Assembly (NCBI GenBank): GCA_026874595.1
Contig: CM049306.1
Location: forward strand, 90,785,642 to 90,849,641
Length of the DNA stretch: 64,000 nucleotides
Direction of reading: 5' to 3'
DNA from: Sipunculus nudus
Taxonomy: Eukaryota > Annelida > Sipuncula > Golfingiida > Sipunculidae
Under the pieces are notes generated by a model. That model saw only the letters and a program-made list of their open reading frames with translations. It ran no database searches and was not told where the DNA came from. Both the position numbers and the translations under genes were made by a program. Of this stretch, positions 1 to 12,300 are shown piece after piece (the stretch's first letter is position 1; every line of letters begins with the position of its first letter).

Positions 1-3000
1 CAGTGAAGAGACACTGAAGTAAGGAGAGCGGAAGGACGACGGGCGGAGGTGGAGACGCGGGGCGACGTGAAAGGGCTTCTGTTAGAAAGTTCGATATGCC
101 CGGAAGATGAGACGCTTTGATCAAGGCCCGTAGTGTTATACATAGATCGAACAAGAGGTAGGTCCCCTGCAACAGTGAGGGAGACCGAGTACCGCCCTGC
201 CCGTTTATATATGCCACCACCGTGGTGTGGTCAGTCATGACGAGTATGTGACTGCCTAGTAAGCGCCGGGGACCAACGGGAGATCGCTCGATGTACAGCA
301 CAAAGTTCGAGAACATGGATATGAAGGAGGCGTGTTGACGGGGACCAGATGCCCGAGGCGTGGAGATCTGCCATATGGGCACCCCAAGCGAGGAGAGATG
401 AGTCGGTAAATACCTTACAATCGATCTCCTGAGAGAAAGGAACTTCCGGAAGGAGAAAGGAAAGGTCCAGTCAGGGGGGAAGAGTCCGCCACGGATGTTG
501 ATACTGGAGGACCGCAGGAAGAACTGAATGGAGAGGGAGAAGGCCGTGAGCATGCAGGAGAGACTGAACCGGACGGAGATATAACCGACCGAACAGAACG
601 AATCGGCGGCCCAGTTGAAAGTGTCGTGAAGAGAAGCAGCAGCACGAGAATCGATACGGCGAGACACAGAAAGGAACGAATTTGCGTCCCGAGCTTGAGA
701 GCAAATGCGCGCGGTAGAGACGCAGTCCCTGACGCAAAATCGAGAGTCACACCCAGAAACTGTAAGGACGGGGTGGGAGTGAGCTGGGACATCACTGTAT
801 AGACAAGAAAGTCAAGGTTCCTGAGTAATCAAGAACCAGGGAGCGGTGCACCAGTAAGAGAGAGCGATCGGCTGCATGGATAAGCCAATCGGCTAGGTAA
901 GGGAGCACAGATAGGCCCTGGGAGCGGAGGTAAAGAGTGACCGTGTGGAAGACTGCGCTATTCCTTGCAGTGTAAAAGTCCAGGGTCTACATTGATCCTG
1001 AATGGAAGGGCACGTAAAATATATACGCCGTTCTGGTAGGCGAATCTAAGAAACGGTATGGAACGGAACGTGACAATAAGCATACGTAAGGTCTAATTTT
1101 GAACGTCCAATCCCTCCGACTGATAATGCTGAGAACCGCATGAATATTGAACATGCAAAAGGGCGGCGAGTTAAAGACTGAATAGAGACGCTGGAGATCG
1201 ATTATCGGGCGCCCCCGTCCGTGTGGTTTCGGAACCAGCAAAAGACGAGATTAAAATCCCCGGGTGGAAGGGGGAACCTCGAGAATCGCCCTCTTGTTGA
1301 GCAGAGACTGAATTGCCTCCTCCAACGCGAGACATTTGTCCGGAACAGTGTAGGGCTGAGGGTAGAACGGTTGCAGGGTGACTGGAGGATCATGCAAAAA
1401 TGTAAAACGGAACTCGAACGTGATTGTGCTGAGAACTAAACATGTGACGTTATGCATGCCAAAGCGGGAAAATAGGTCGCTTAGACAAGCGCCAACTGGA
1501 CCGAATGAGTCATTTCAGGGTCGAACCTCGGCGCGAGGAACAACCGTGAAAAGGGTGTGCACGACTGGTACGGCCGGAAGGACGGGACGACGGAGCAGGG
1601 GCCTGACGAGCCGATGAGAAGGCCATACAGGAAGGCCGCGAAGGCGGAACGTGGTAAGACGGGCGCGGAGGAGGAGTTGCCGAACGGGAGCTGACGGGCC
1701 GGTCGGAACGATCCAATGCACGGTCTAAGAGGGGCCTAAGGTGGCCGCCAAACAGAAGATACCCCGGAAAATTTTTAGCGTAAAGCTCAGCCAAAAGTTT
1801 GGGTTTCAAGGTACGTAAGGAATGGATACAGGCCGAGAGGCGCAGTAAAATACAATTTCTGCAATATGCCAATTAACCTGCTGGTGTTCAGCACAGTCAT
1901 GGCAGACGCTGGACAGATATCATTTAGTGTGGTCAAATCCGTTGAGACGGCGAGGAGGTTAGTGTAAATCATTCACCATCCCCGCTGCCGGATGGCCGAG
2001 TCCCAGTAAAAACCGGCAGTTGACAGTCGGTTATCGGGGCAGATGAAGAAAATAAGGTTTTCCCAACCGCGAACGGTTGTACCAGCCCAGACTCTAGACG
2101 GAAGGGCGCCTGAGAAACGGCCGGATGATCCGGAAAAGGGATCGAACGATCAAAACATGACTCCTGTTACCCTCCGGAGGTCCAGAGGGTGCCGGGGGAC
2201 CACGCCGTATGAGACCTGGGCGGTACCAGGGCCCCGGGAGTGGTCAAGATCGACCCCGAGACGGCAAAGAGGTGTTCCCCTTAAAGGTAAACCGTATTAA
2301 CGGTGAATTCCATGCACACCGGTGGGTGTGGAGGAAGGCGAATGAAAGGCTGCCGGAGTCAAATAAGAACCGGACGTCGACGCCGGGGAAGTCCGAGGCT
2401 GGAGCCAACGGAACTTAGGACCATCAGGTTGCGTCCCCTTCGTGGAGGTAGCAACGAGGTCCAGCAGCGCAGATTTGCGCGTACGCCAAGCCTGGCGTTG
2501 CAGCGCGATCACCGACCACTAATCTTGTGCCAGGGCGGCATCGGCAGTGTGAGAGGACGGGGACGCTGGAGAACCCCGGGAAGGGGGATCCAGGGAAACC
2601 CGTGGAGCCGGAACGACCAGAGGCTGGAAAAAAAAAAGAAGCCGCGGTCGGCCAGCAGCAGGATCTAGCCGAAAAAGCCACAGGAACCGGGCCCGCACAT
2701 GGAACAGCAGCCGTAGTCTGAAACAAAGAGGTGGATGGCCGGCCAAGGATCGCAGAACAGCCCGCCGGAGCAGCAGGAATCACAGGAAGTGAGGGCGGCT
2801 GAAATAAAGTGGAAGCAGGAGGGCCGGAATTACCTACCTCAGCTCTATGAAGCCCCGAGGAATCCAACGTGACAGCAACAGCCGGCTCCATAAACAAGGA
2901 AGGAAGCCGGTGGGGGGCCGGCGGGGAGGACAGCGGTCGAAGACAGAGAACCGGGTAGGAGAGGCAACTGGGCGAACGGACGCGGGTCTAGACGAATCGT

Positions 3001-3640
3001 CTAGATCCGACATCATGGAAGAGCAAAAACGTGAGAAAAAATTACTCAAAATGGTATAAGCGGACTTGGGACCGAATGTGATGAAAATAATAGGAAAGAT
3101 TGTCAGTGGTGGAACTACCAGGGAAGTAACTTCACAGGTTAAATAACATAACACGGATGTGTTGCGTCCACCCATGGTAGGATCCCCCCCCCCCCCCCCC
3201 CGTGGGAACAACGGGACCAGATAAGGTCACCGTGTACGGGGAACCCCTACAACCGGGGAATGGGACCAGGCATGGAACATGGCCCATTTGTCAGACGACC
3301 ATGTCTGACAACAGAAGCAGGGATCTGCAGGGCCCCGGCAGATGTCATTGTGTGCACGGCAGGTGAAACAAGTGGGGTGAGAATCCCAAGTGGGGATTAA
3401 TTAACCACAAGAAGAACAGTAAAGGGGTCTCCATGACGGGAAGGGAAAAAGAATCTCTACTTACAATTCAGTTGGCAAAGCCGACTGTACAAACCAAAAC
3501 AGTGGAGAATCGCGCAGAGCGTGATCACACGTCCATCATGGCTGATGCCAGAAGAAAAAGTGATTACAGGAAACGGAAGTGTGACCTAGATACACGGGAA
3601 CGAGGGGGGGGTGGGCGATAATAGGCCCAATAAGGGAAAA
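1..3640 (-). mobile_element. Decayed DIRS-like (tyrosine-recombinase) retrotransposon, partial
   Basis: Read on the minus strand, broken frames give a DIRS-type reverse transcriptase and RNase H in the right order. About 1457-1240 carries an RT N-terminal block (LEEAIQSLLNKRAILEV, then SRLLLVPKPHGRGRPIIDL), with a stop where DIRS elements usually have a Tyr. About 760-720 reads LQFLGVTLDF, and about 620-540 reads FGRLYLRPVQ, the typical connection block. About 420-290 begins the RNase H (FTDSSLLAWGAHMADLHASG, then LHIHVLELCAV). About 250-190 reads MTDHTTVVAYINGQGG, and about 70-55 reads ALSRRP. The RNase H acidic residues (TDSS, LEL, MTDH) persist, but the frame shifts several times and no RT YxDD box is readable, so the copy is dead. 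Proline/serine-rich gag-like fragments lie at 1872-1510 and 2897-2424. The tyrosine recombinase and 3' repeats expected of DIRS would lie left of position 1. GC and CpG content are clearly higher than in the flanks. The right boundary near 3640 is a guess from composition. Confidence 0.8.
3184..3201. repeat. Poly-C tract (18 C)
   Basis: Uninterrupted homopolymer inside the DIRS-derived block, corresponding to poly-G on the element's coding strand. Confidence 0.95.
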
Positions 3641-4060
3641 TTTTCGGTTGGCTTACTCTGGCGTATAAACTTTAACAGAGAAAATTCTCATTAATACAGA
3701 AACAGCTCACAATTATGTTTACATAATAAAACCTAGAGACAGTTTAGTCACTGAATTCATGTTGGTAACATGTTGGTCCCATATATACATATAATCAGCT
3801 GTAACATATGCTATTCATATGTCACTCGATGAGGAGGCACCCAGCATTTTCATATTGAAAAGAATATATGCCCTTACTAATTTTCCAACTGTGATGCATG
3901 AACCCCTTATGGTGAAACAGATTAAAATAAAACGGATGTTGTACTTATGTGATCTCAACATCATTCACTTATAACATTCACATATGTGAAAAAATATATA
4001 CAACTATTCAAAAGAAACTTAAAAAGCACAACATAACAAGCAAATTTGTGGAATTAATGT
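3641..4060. other. AT-rich intronic spacer, nothing recognised
   Basis: Separates the DIRS-derived block from the repeat at about 4060-4480. No exon of MVP or any other gene was found on either strand. Confidence 0.5.
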
Positions 4061-4480
4061 CCCCCAATATGGGCTCTTGTTGTCTTTCATGCTTGAAAAG
4101 CAACCAAATTTATGACATGTGGAGACTTATACAGATGCACTATGATATGTGGCAACATCTGCAGGCGATCATAAAAACTAAAACACATTGAAAAATAGGA
4201 CCAAAATCCACTATGATATGTGGAGACATCTGCAGGCAAATATAACAACTAAAACACACTGAGAAATTTGACCAAAATTTGAGAATTTTGTTTTTGAGCT
4301 GGAGAGAAATTTTTCTCAGATAGACACTCCAAAACCAATCCCAACTGAGGTATGCATGGGACCAATCACTGATAAAAAATTTGAATGAAATAAGATAAAA
4401 TTTATGAAAGTAATCACATGGAAACGAAAAAACCTGACAGATGGACAGACAGACAGACAAACCCAAATCAATGTCCCCCC
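4060..4480 (-). repeat. Dispersed repeat family A, minus copy
   Basis: This is homologous, in reverse complement, to 33065-33410. Both copies share a CAGA/GTCT tetranucleotide run (here 4443-4458), a 'gagctggagagaa' block, a 'ccaaaaccaatcccaactgaggtatg' type block and a terminal 'tatgatatgtggagacatctgcagg' type block. The terminal block is itself repeated about 70 bp apart here (about 4141 and 4213). No coding capacity was seen; open frames through it are incidental. Confidence 0.75.
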
Positions 4481-4555
4481 CATCTGAGAAGCAGGGGACA
4501 AAAATCCACTGTATTACTTGGGCTATCAATGGAATGTGCAGCCTTAATTCCTTAC

Positions 4556-6362
4556 TTCAGCAGAGTTTCCACAATGGCAGGTAGTGCTTTCTCATGCAAG
4601 ACTTCATGTTCCGTCAGAAGGTATGCCTGGGGGCCCATCACAGCACGGATCTGTATGTAAATAAAAATATATTCTCAAATCAATGAATTTATGTATAAAC
4701 ATATTAGTATCAACAATTCAAAGCAACCTTAGCTTCCCTACCAAAATTACAGGAAGCTGAAACTAGCATACCTGAGCATTGGACATTCCATGAATATTTA
4801 AAATAGCTGCTACATTTAATAAATTAATAAGCACTGGCATCTGATTTGATTCAATGGATAAAAATTTATTTTGCAAATTTGAACTGAAACAGGCTGTAAT
4901 TGAATGAGAGGTTACTGTATACAATTATAATTACAACCCATGATGTTGTTGAATAATCAGGTGTTCATTTACTGCAGACATGCCTTAAACTGCAATATGG
5001 GATTATTACCTGTCCTGTTTGCTCATTCCTGACATAGACACCTTCATTCTTACTCAAGGGAATAGCTTTCCTGGAAATACAATATCATCTTGATAAAACT
5101 ATATTTCTTTGTTCAACTCATAAAAAAATTATACAATGACAAAACAAGTATTGAACAAAACTAGATGTGGTCAGACAATGGTCCTCAGAGGGCCCCGCAT
5201 TTCTGCAAGTGCTGGACTAGTTTACATATGGGTGAAAAATTAATTTAAATTTGAAAAATATGACAAACAGAAACAGGGTTTTATCCATATGAATGAGGGG
5301 AAAAATCCTGCTGGATCAAATGATATAAAAGAAGATATGTCTGAAATAATGTGTGAAATAGAAAATCACCAAATGTAATCTGTTAGCAATATATGATTTT
5401 GAGCCAGTCAGTAATTCAATAGGTCTGGAGCCCTCAAAGGCACCAATGATCCCTGCATGTGTAATTGGGAAAGCGGCAGAAGGTTGTTATTAATATATTG
5501 TGTGGAAAGAAAATCAGCGATTGGACTGTGGTGGCCATATTGGAATTCCAACAATTCTGTAATTTGATAGGTCTGGAGCCCTCATAGGTACCAATCAACC
5601 CTGTGAATTTGGGAAAGCTGCAGTTTGTTGTTGTTGAGTTATCACGCGCGAAAGAAAATCAGCGATTGGGCTCTGGTGGCATATTGGAATTCCAACAAGT
5701 CTGTAATTCAATAGGTCTGGAGCCCTCATAGGTACCAATCATCCCTGTGAATTTGGGAAAGCTACAGTATGTTGTTGTTGAATATTCGCACGCGAAAGAA
5801 AATCAGCGATTGTGCTGTGGCGGCCATATTGGAATTCCTACAAGTCTGTAATTTTATAGGTCTAAAGCCCTCACAGGTACCAATCATCCCTGTGTATTTG
5901 GGAAAGCTGCAGTATGTTGTTGAGTTATCGCGCGCCAAAGAAAATCAGCGATTGGGCTGTGGCAACCATATTAGAATTCCCACAAGTCTGTAATTTGATA
6001 TGTCTGGAGCCCTCATTAGTACCAATCATCACTGTGAATTTGGGAAAGCTACAGTATGTTGATGTTGAGTTATCGCGCACGAAAAAAATCAGCGATTGGG
6101 CTGTGGCGGCCATATTGGAATTCCGACAAGTCTGTAATTTGATATATCTAGAGCCCTTATAAGTGCCAATCAACCCTGTGAATTTGGGAAAGCTGCAGTG
6201 TGTTGTTGTTGAGTAATCACGCGCGAAAGAAATTGTCACTGACGGAAGTACGGACTGACACGGTGATGACTATAGGGCACCACTTGTCAAGCGGGGCCCT
6301 AATTATGAAAATAAAAAATGTTGATGGTTCTACTACTACAACTAAGACTACTACTACTTCTT

Positions 6363-6393
<31 letters not shown>

Positions 6394-9300
6394 AATTAAT
6401 AAGAATATAAATACCATAGTTATTATCATGGTTACTATTTTTATTATCAAATGTGAAAGTATCAATTAAAGCATGTATTTTCTTCCCTGCAAAAATGTAC
6501 ACATATCACCTCAATCAGATCCTTATTAAAAAACATGATAAATAAGCCTTCACTCACCTTCGATCCTGGACATTTACTTGGGTAGGAGGGATGTACTGAA
6601 TAGGTCCTCGGATCAACCATTTTTCTCCACATGGTCTTACAGGGGCACCTGCCACAAGGATTAAACATGTACAAAATGGAACTGAATCTGAGGTTGATGG
6701 TTTAAAGACAAGAAATCAAAGGGTGGCCTCGTCCTAAATGAGGACCTATTTAGAAAAATAATTTATGTCTAGTGGAAACCATTTTATGTTAACAGAAATT
6801 ATTTCTGTCCCCTTCTCAATAAAACCAGCAGCATTAAAAAAACAATTTTTAAGCATAAAGTTTAAAATTTTTGTATAAATAAAGGCTATTCATGAAGTGC
6901 TTTATTTTAACTGAAAGAAAATAAAGCTGTCAGAGCAGCATAAGGAAAATGTTTCTAACTTTTGTTGCTCTTGACAATATCAACTGGTATCTCTTGCTTC
7001 CACTGTTTATTGCACATTCATTTGAAAATCAAATAATCCTGTTATTACAGTTGTTTATGGTGCTATATACTTTGTACCCTACACTAAAAGACCCTTATGT
7101 TGAGTGTTGCCTTGTTATAACAACAGATAAGTTATCAGCATCATTATTGGAGGTCACATTTGAATACTTTCTCGATACTTGCCTGTCTGTTATTGATATT
7201 ACTGACAGCAGTTTATGCTTTACAAAACCAAGAGTAATTACTCTTTCCTAAACCCAGAAAAAAGTTCCACTTTTGTCAGGTGTTGTCAAAAGAGCATTAT
7301 CCCCTCTCCAGATCACATATCACAATCCTTCCCTTATATATCAATGAAATAAATAATAAAAAGCCAGGTACAGCTGGCTTGTCCATGCAGTGAACCCTTA
7401 AGGTATACTCCGGCATGCTGATCATGATTCAAATTCCACTACAAATAAAATGACTGATACATATTTCATTCACTTTTTCATCCATTCTGTATTTTCAGCT
7501 CTGACAGATGAATAACTCTCCACTAAGATCTTGTACTACATAACGCTTTCTCTGCAGGAAAAAAACATACTGACCTGTCACTGACTCATCCCTGAAATCC
7601 TCCATAGCCTGAAGAACAAGAGCTTCCTCCTCTCCCAGTATGTAAGCCTGCTGTATCCCCTGCTCCAGTCTCTCTCCTGTAGTAACATATATCTATCAAT
7701 TACATCAAATGTAATGATGGTGTGACTGATGGAATCAATAATTATATCTCAGCCAACACCCAAAGTTTATATCATTCCTTTCCTTATGCAGCATTTCACA
7801 ATCTTTTAAGTATAAATATTAGCATGGTAACATTTGACCTTCATAAGTCAGATATTTAAAAAGAATGTCAGCTTACTTGATTGTATGGCATAAGAAGAAT
7901 TATATTTGCATGATGGACACTGAATTTTTAATTACTTGCAAAGAAGTCTCATTGTAGGTTATTACAGGATCTTCTGTTCAACTTAACAATGCATTTATTA
8001 GTTTTAATTATCAGTATTTATACATTGATATTTGATATCAAAATGGACATGTTTAATTAATGTATGATCAAAAGATGCTGATTATCTTTCTGAAAAAGGT
8101 ATGATAACCAGTATACCTCCTATAATACTAGATTCTGATAAAAGTGAATTGGTCTCATGCAAAATATAAACCCTGGATAAAAATATATATACATGATCTT
8201 ATAATTAAGGTTAGCATGAGACACTACCTGGGTGTAAGAAGAATGAGCAGTGTCCTTGTCGCAGTTCCCTTCTCCCGAGCTGTGGGTAGCCATCTTTGTC
8301 GACGGGATTGACCACCACACAGTACTGACCCCTCATTACAATGGTCTTCTTTATCTGCTTGGTCACCTCCTGGTATAGAGGCAGCCAATGAAATAAAGAA
8401 CATATGTAAACATTTTTTCAGAATGTGCCTTAACTGACCAAACTGACTGATAACAGGCCAAACAAAATATAAGGTATGGTTCTCAGGCACCGCCCCCGTC
8501 AATTTTAACCCCTGTATCAAAAATTTTTATTTTGATTTTCATCTTTCAAGCAGATAAAATAATACTATTTTGATAACATGTCCTTCATTATGTAGTGCTT
8601 TTACCTGTTTAGAAAAATAATTATGTTATTTTCATGCTTTTCCCTGATCATATGACATTTTAATTGAAACATAAAAAAAAGGTAAAAAATTAATAATCAC
8701 CAGTTGCGCAGTTCTGAAAAAAAAGTACCTGAGAACAATACCATTTTTTTTGGCCTAATGAATCTTCTTCATCTGAGATTTTCAAATGAGCACCAAAAAA
8801 AACACACCCAAGTCTTGATTATGCCATGGTTAATATACAGATAAACACTTAGATAAAGACAGAGTAATCATATGAATGTGTTTATCAAATAGGATACTAT
8901 TTATTTTTATGTAATATTTGAATAACCATTATAAATTGTTTAGTATGAAATTTATCCTTAGGATGGCCTCACTTATTTCATTGAGTGTAGCATGTTTACT
9001 GGAAAGGTCTTTTCTTATCATATGGAATGTTATCAAATTTTATGCTCTGGAGATATTGTCAAAAACCTCATCCCGCAAGAGGCTCCACATTTTTCTTTTA
9101 TCTCTCCACTTATTTCTCTGATGATGAACAGGCTAGACACTGATATTGGTAAAATGGTTTGAAATGACTTTTTGACTTGAACATAGCTTCATGCAAACCC
9201 ATTCATTTTAAATATAATTTCTGCAAAGAATTATTTGCAATAATGAGATGGTCATAATGAGCTAACCCAAATAATGCAGGATTCTGTAAATATGCAACTT

Positions 9301-12300
9301 CTTGATTATCTTGCTCAATACAAATCTTTACCCCCCCCCCACAATACATAGTAACATTGGTAACCTTAAGTTATACACCATATTCATGGCCAAACAGTTT
9401 GCCTTGATAAATGTCATGATGTCAGAGATATAATAGTCTTACATACCACACCAATAGGAGGAATGTAATCAGACACCATCTCTCCAGTTACCAGCCATTC
9501 TTCTCCAGGCTGCCTAGCAACAGAACCATTATCATTACATGTATGAATATAGAGAAATGTACATTTATATTATCAGATTTTAATATTTAATTAATCTACT
9601 ACAGTGGATAGGGAAAATGGCATTAAATTAATTTAATTTTACATTTTTCATATCATCAGTCATGTTCATTAAACCCAAGTAAAAATTGAGGATTTTAGAG
9701 TGTATGTTCCAAAATCTGCATTATTCTTGACTCTTAACTTTGCAAATACCCCCCTCCCCTTGCCATCAAACTTTCTCCCCATATAGATTCTCATCTGAAA
9801 AATGTTCTTGGGAGTACTTTTTTACATTTCCGTGCTCTTATCACACCATGCATTACAGGTTTATTTCTCCCTTTTTTCTCGAAATCACTCATGGAGGATG
9901 TCATTTTGCATACAAACAAAAATGCTGATGTCACAGGCTGCATGTCCAAATTACGGGTAAACAGCTCATGAGTGATGAATTTCTTACAGCCTCCCAGTGT
10001 CATTGGCACAACTGACATATATACAATGTTAACAAAACCTACATATATCTGTAGTAACATAGTTTACTCCTCCTTACAAACCTTTCTTTGCCCAGTATGT
10101 CTGTAACTGTCTGTACAGCCCGGAGATGTAATCCAGTGTCATCTGTTAATACATGAGCTTCCTTCACATCAATAACCTGAAATGGTGACAATAAAAATAC
10201 AAACTGTGATAAATATCATAAGAGTGGAAGCATATATGGCAGTGGATTAAAAAAATAGCATCACAGAAAAAGTCTACACATATGACCTAAAAAATTCTCC
10301 AAAGGCAATGTATCAGAAAGCACAAGTATGCTCCTGTGAAACTGGGGACACCTGAAAGTTGTTGAACAGAAATCTAGGCAACTTGTAACTGTGAAACTTT
10401 GTGAGATAAGGCCAAAAAAAAAATAAAAGGTATGGTTCTCAAGCACCGCCCGCCTCAATTTTAAACCCCCGTTTCAAAAATTTTTATTTTGATTTTCAAC
10501 AGAAACTTACCAATTTTGAGCTCCAGCCACTCGGACACTTCTTTCAAGTAGATAAAATCATACAATTTTGATTAAAATTTCCTTTGTTATGTAGTGTTTT
10601 TCCTTGTTTAGCAAAATAAATCTGTTTGTATCACGCTTTTCCCTCATCATTTGACATTTTAATCAAAACATACAAAAAATGAAAAATAAAAAAAACGCCC
10701 GCCCGCATTAATTTCTGAAAAAAAAAGACTGAGAACCAAACCTTTTTTTTTTGGCCTAAAATGGTAGTACTGAGAGACTGACTGATGCAGGGATGTGAAG
10801 AGTGCATGTGAGATGAAAAAAAAGATGACAGGAAAAGCTGATCTGTTGAACATCTGTGCAAAATATAAGATACACTTCTTTAAAGCACTGGTGAGTGCAA
10901 TATCAGTTACAAATAATAACCCCTTTGTGGCCTTGAAAACTGGCAAGGTCATCCATGTGTGTTCAAGCTAAGCCTTGCCCTACCTAAGATGCTTAAAATT
11001 CTTTAAAATTATTGTGCTGACACCTTTATGACTTTGACAAGGTTATCAATATTCAAACTTAACCAAGCTCTTCACGATGTGAATCAGTATTGTATGTTGA
11101 CTGTGCCTATAATTCTTTTTGAGTTATTGCCCTCAACTCATTTTAGTGCCCTAAAATCATTTTAGCATGAGTGTAATGGAAGATTGTTAAAATGAAACCC
11201 TTAAAAAAATGTGAAAAACTGCAAATATTTAACTTCTCAAACATGAAGCTGACCATAGTATGCTGTGCCTGGGACCTGTGTTTGTGTCAGTATATCTGTG
11301 TACTGTAGCACTGAGCTAATACCTTACCTCCTCATGAACCCCAGGCAGGTAAGCTCCTTCCTCCATCACAATCCACTCTTCACCAGTCACTCTCTCACTT
11401 AAACAATATCCATTGAACATTTTTGAATGAGCTTAAACATATATAATACTAAATACTTTATATTGGTCCAAAATTCTGAGGATGACATCTTCAGTTTTTT
11501 AGTTTAATATGCTGAATATGAATGTCTATGTATGTGATGTTAGGTCCATGTATGTGGAAAATCGAATACAGGACTAATTGGGATGAACCCATATGTGTCA
11601 CAAGTGTATAGTTCATATGCTTATCCAGTTGATTTTGGACACATTCTGGGACTTCTTACATTTAGATTACAAGCAAAATATTGCTCAGCTGTTGATGTAT
11701 CTGTACCATTGTTTCAACAGTTCCTACAGAGCATTAAGGTTATTAGGAATTTTTAAACAAATATGCAATGTGCTTGACCTCAAAGAATCTACCCACATTA
11801 GGATGTTCCAGGTGCTATTTTAGAGTGTGCTTAAGTGAGCCTGTAATTGTAAACAGCAAAGTGTTTAGTTCAAGCATTTCCTCTTACCCTTTTTATGTGA
11901 CTATTCAAGGACCCTATCAGCATATATGCAATGATACACATAATATAAGGAGTTTAACTTAAATCCCTCTAGAAAGCAACAGTGTTATGTCATTTATTTA
12001 AGTCTAAATCTATTGCTGAGGTATTAAATATTTAATTATGCTATGACAGTCAAAATCAAAGACTTGCTTTAAAACAGAATCACTGGAACCAAAAAATGAT
12101 CATTTTTATCATAGATAATAAAGTCAAACTACTCTAAAATTTTTCTCAACTGAATAGTTTATTATCCATGTGTTGAGCTGGCAGTCAATTCAAAGAAAAG
12201 AAAGATGAAATCTGTAACTTACACCATGTGTAATTTAGTGTAAAATTACTTGTACTGCTCTGTACACTTACTTGCCCTGTTTGTCAACACAGTCTTGTAA

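Noticed and set aside
1221-2668. Arg-rich plus-strand frames
   Set aside because: Antisense to the DIRS RT and gag-like region; arginine richness comes from GC-rich complementary sequence.
3641-4555. Next MVP exon after 4556
   Set aside because: Searched on the minus strand for the continuation of the vault repeats and shoulder domain; no acceptor with a fitting phase-2 frame was found.
5769-6239. 74-104 aa frames on both strands
   Set aside because: They traverse the 144-bp tandem repeat, whose period is near a multiple of three; frame shifts between units and no codon-like pattern.
6217-6502. Thr-rich and Val-rich frames near 6.3 kb
   Set aside because: Translations of the ACT/AGT triplet repeat.
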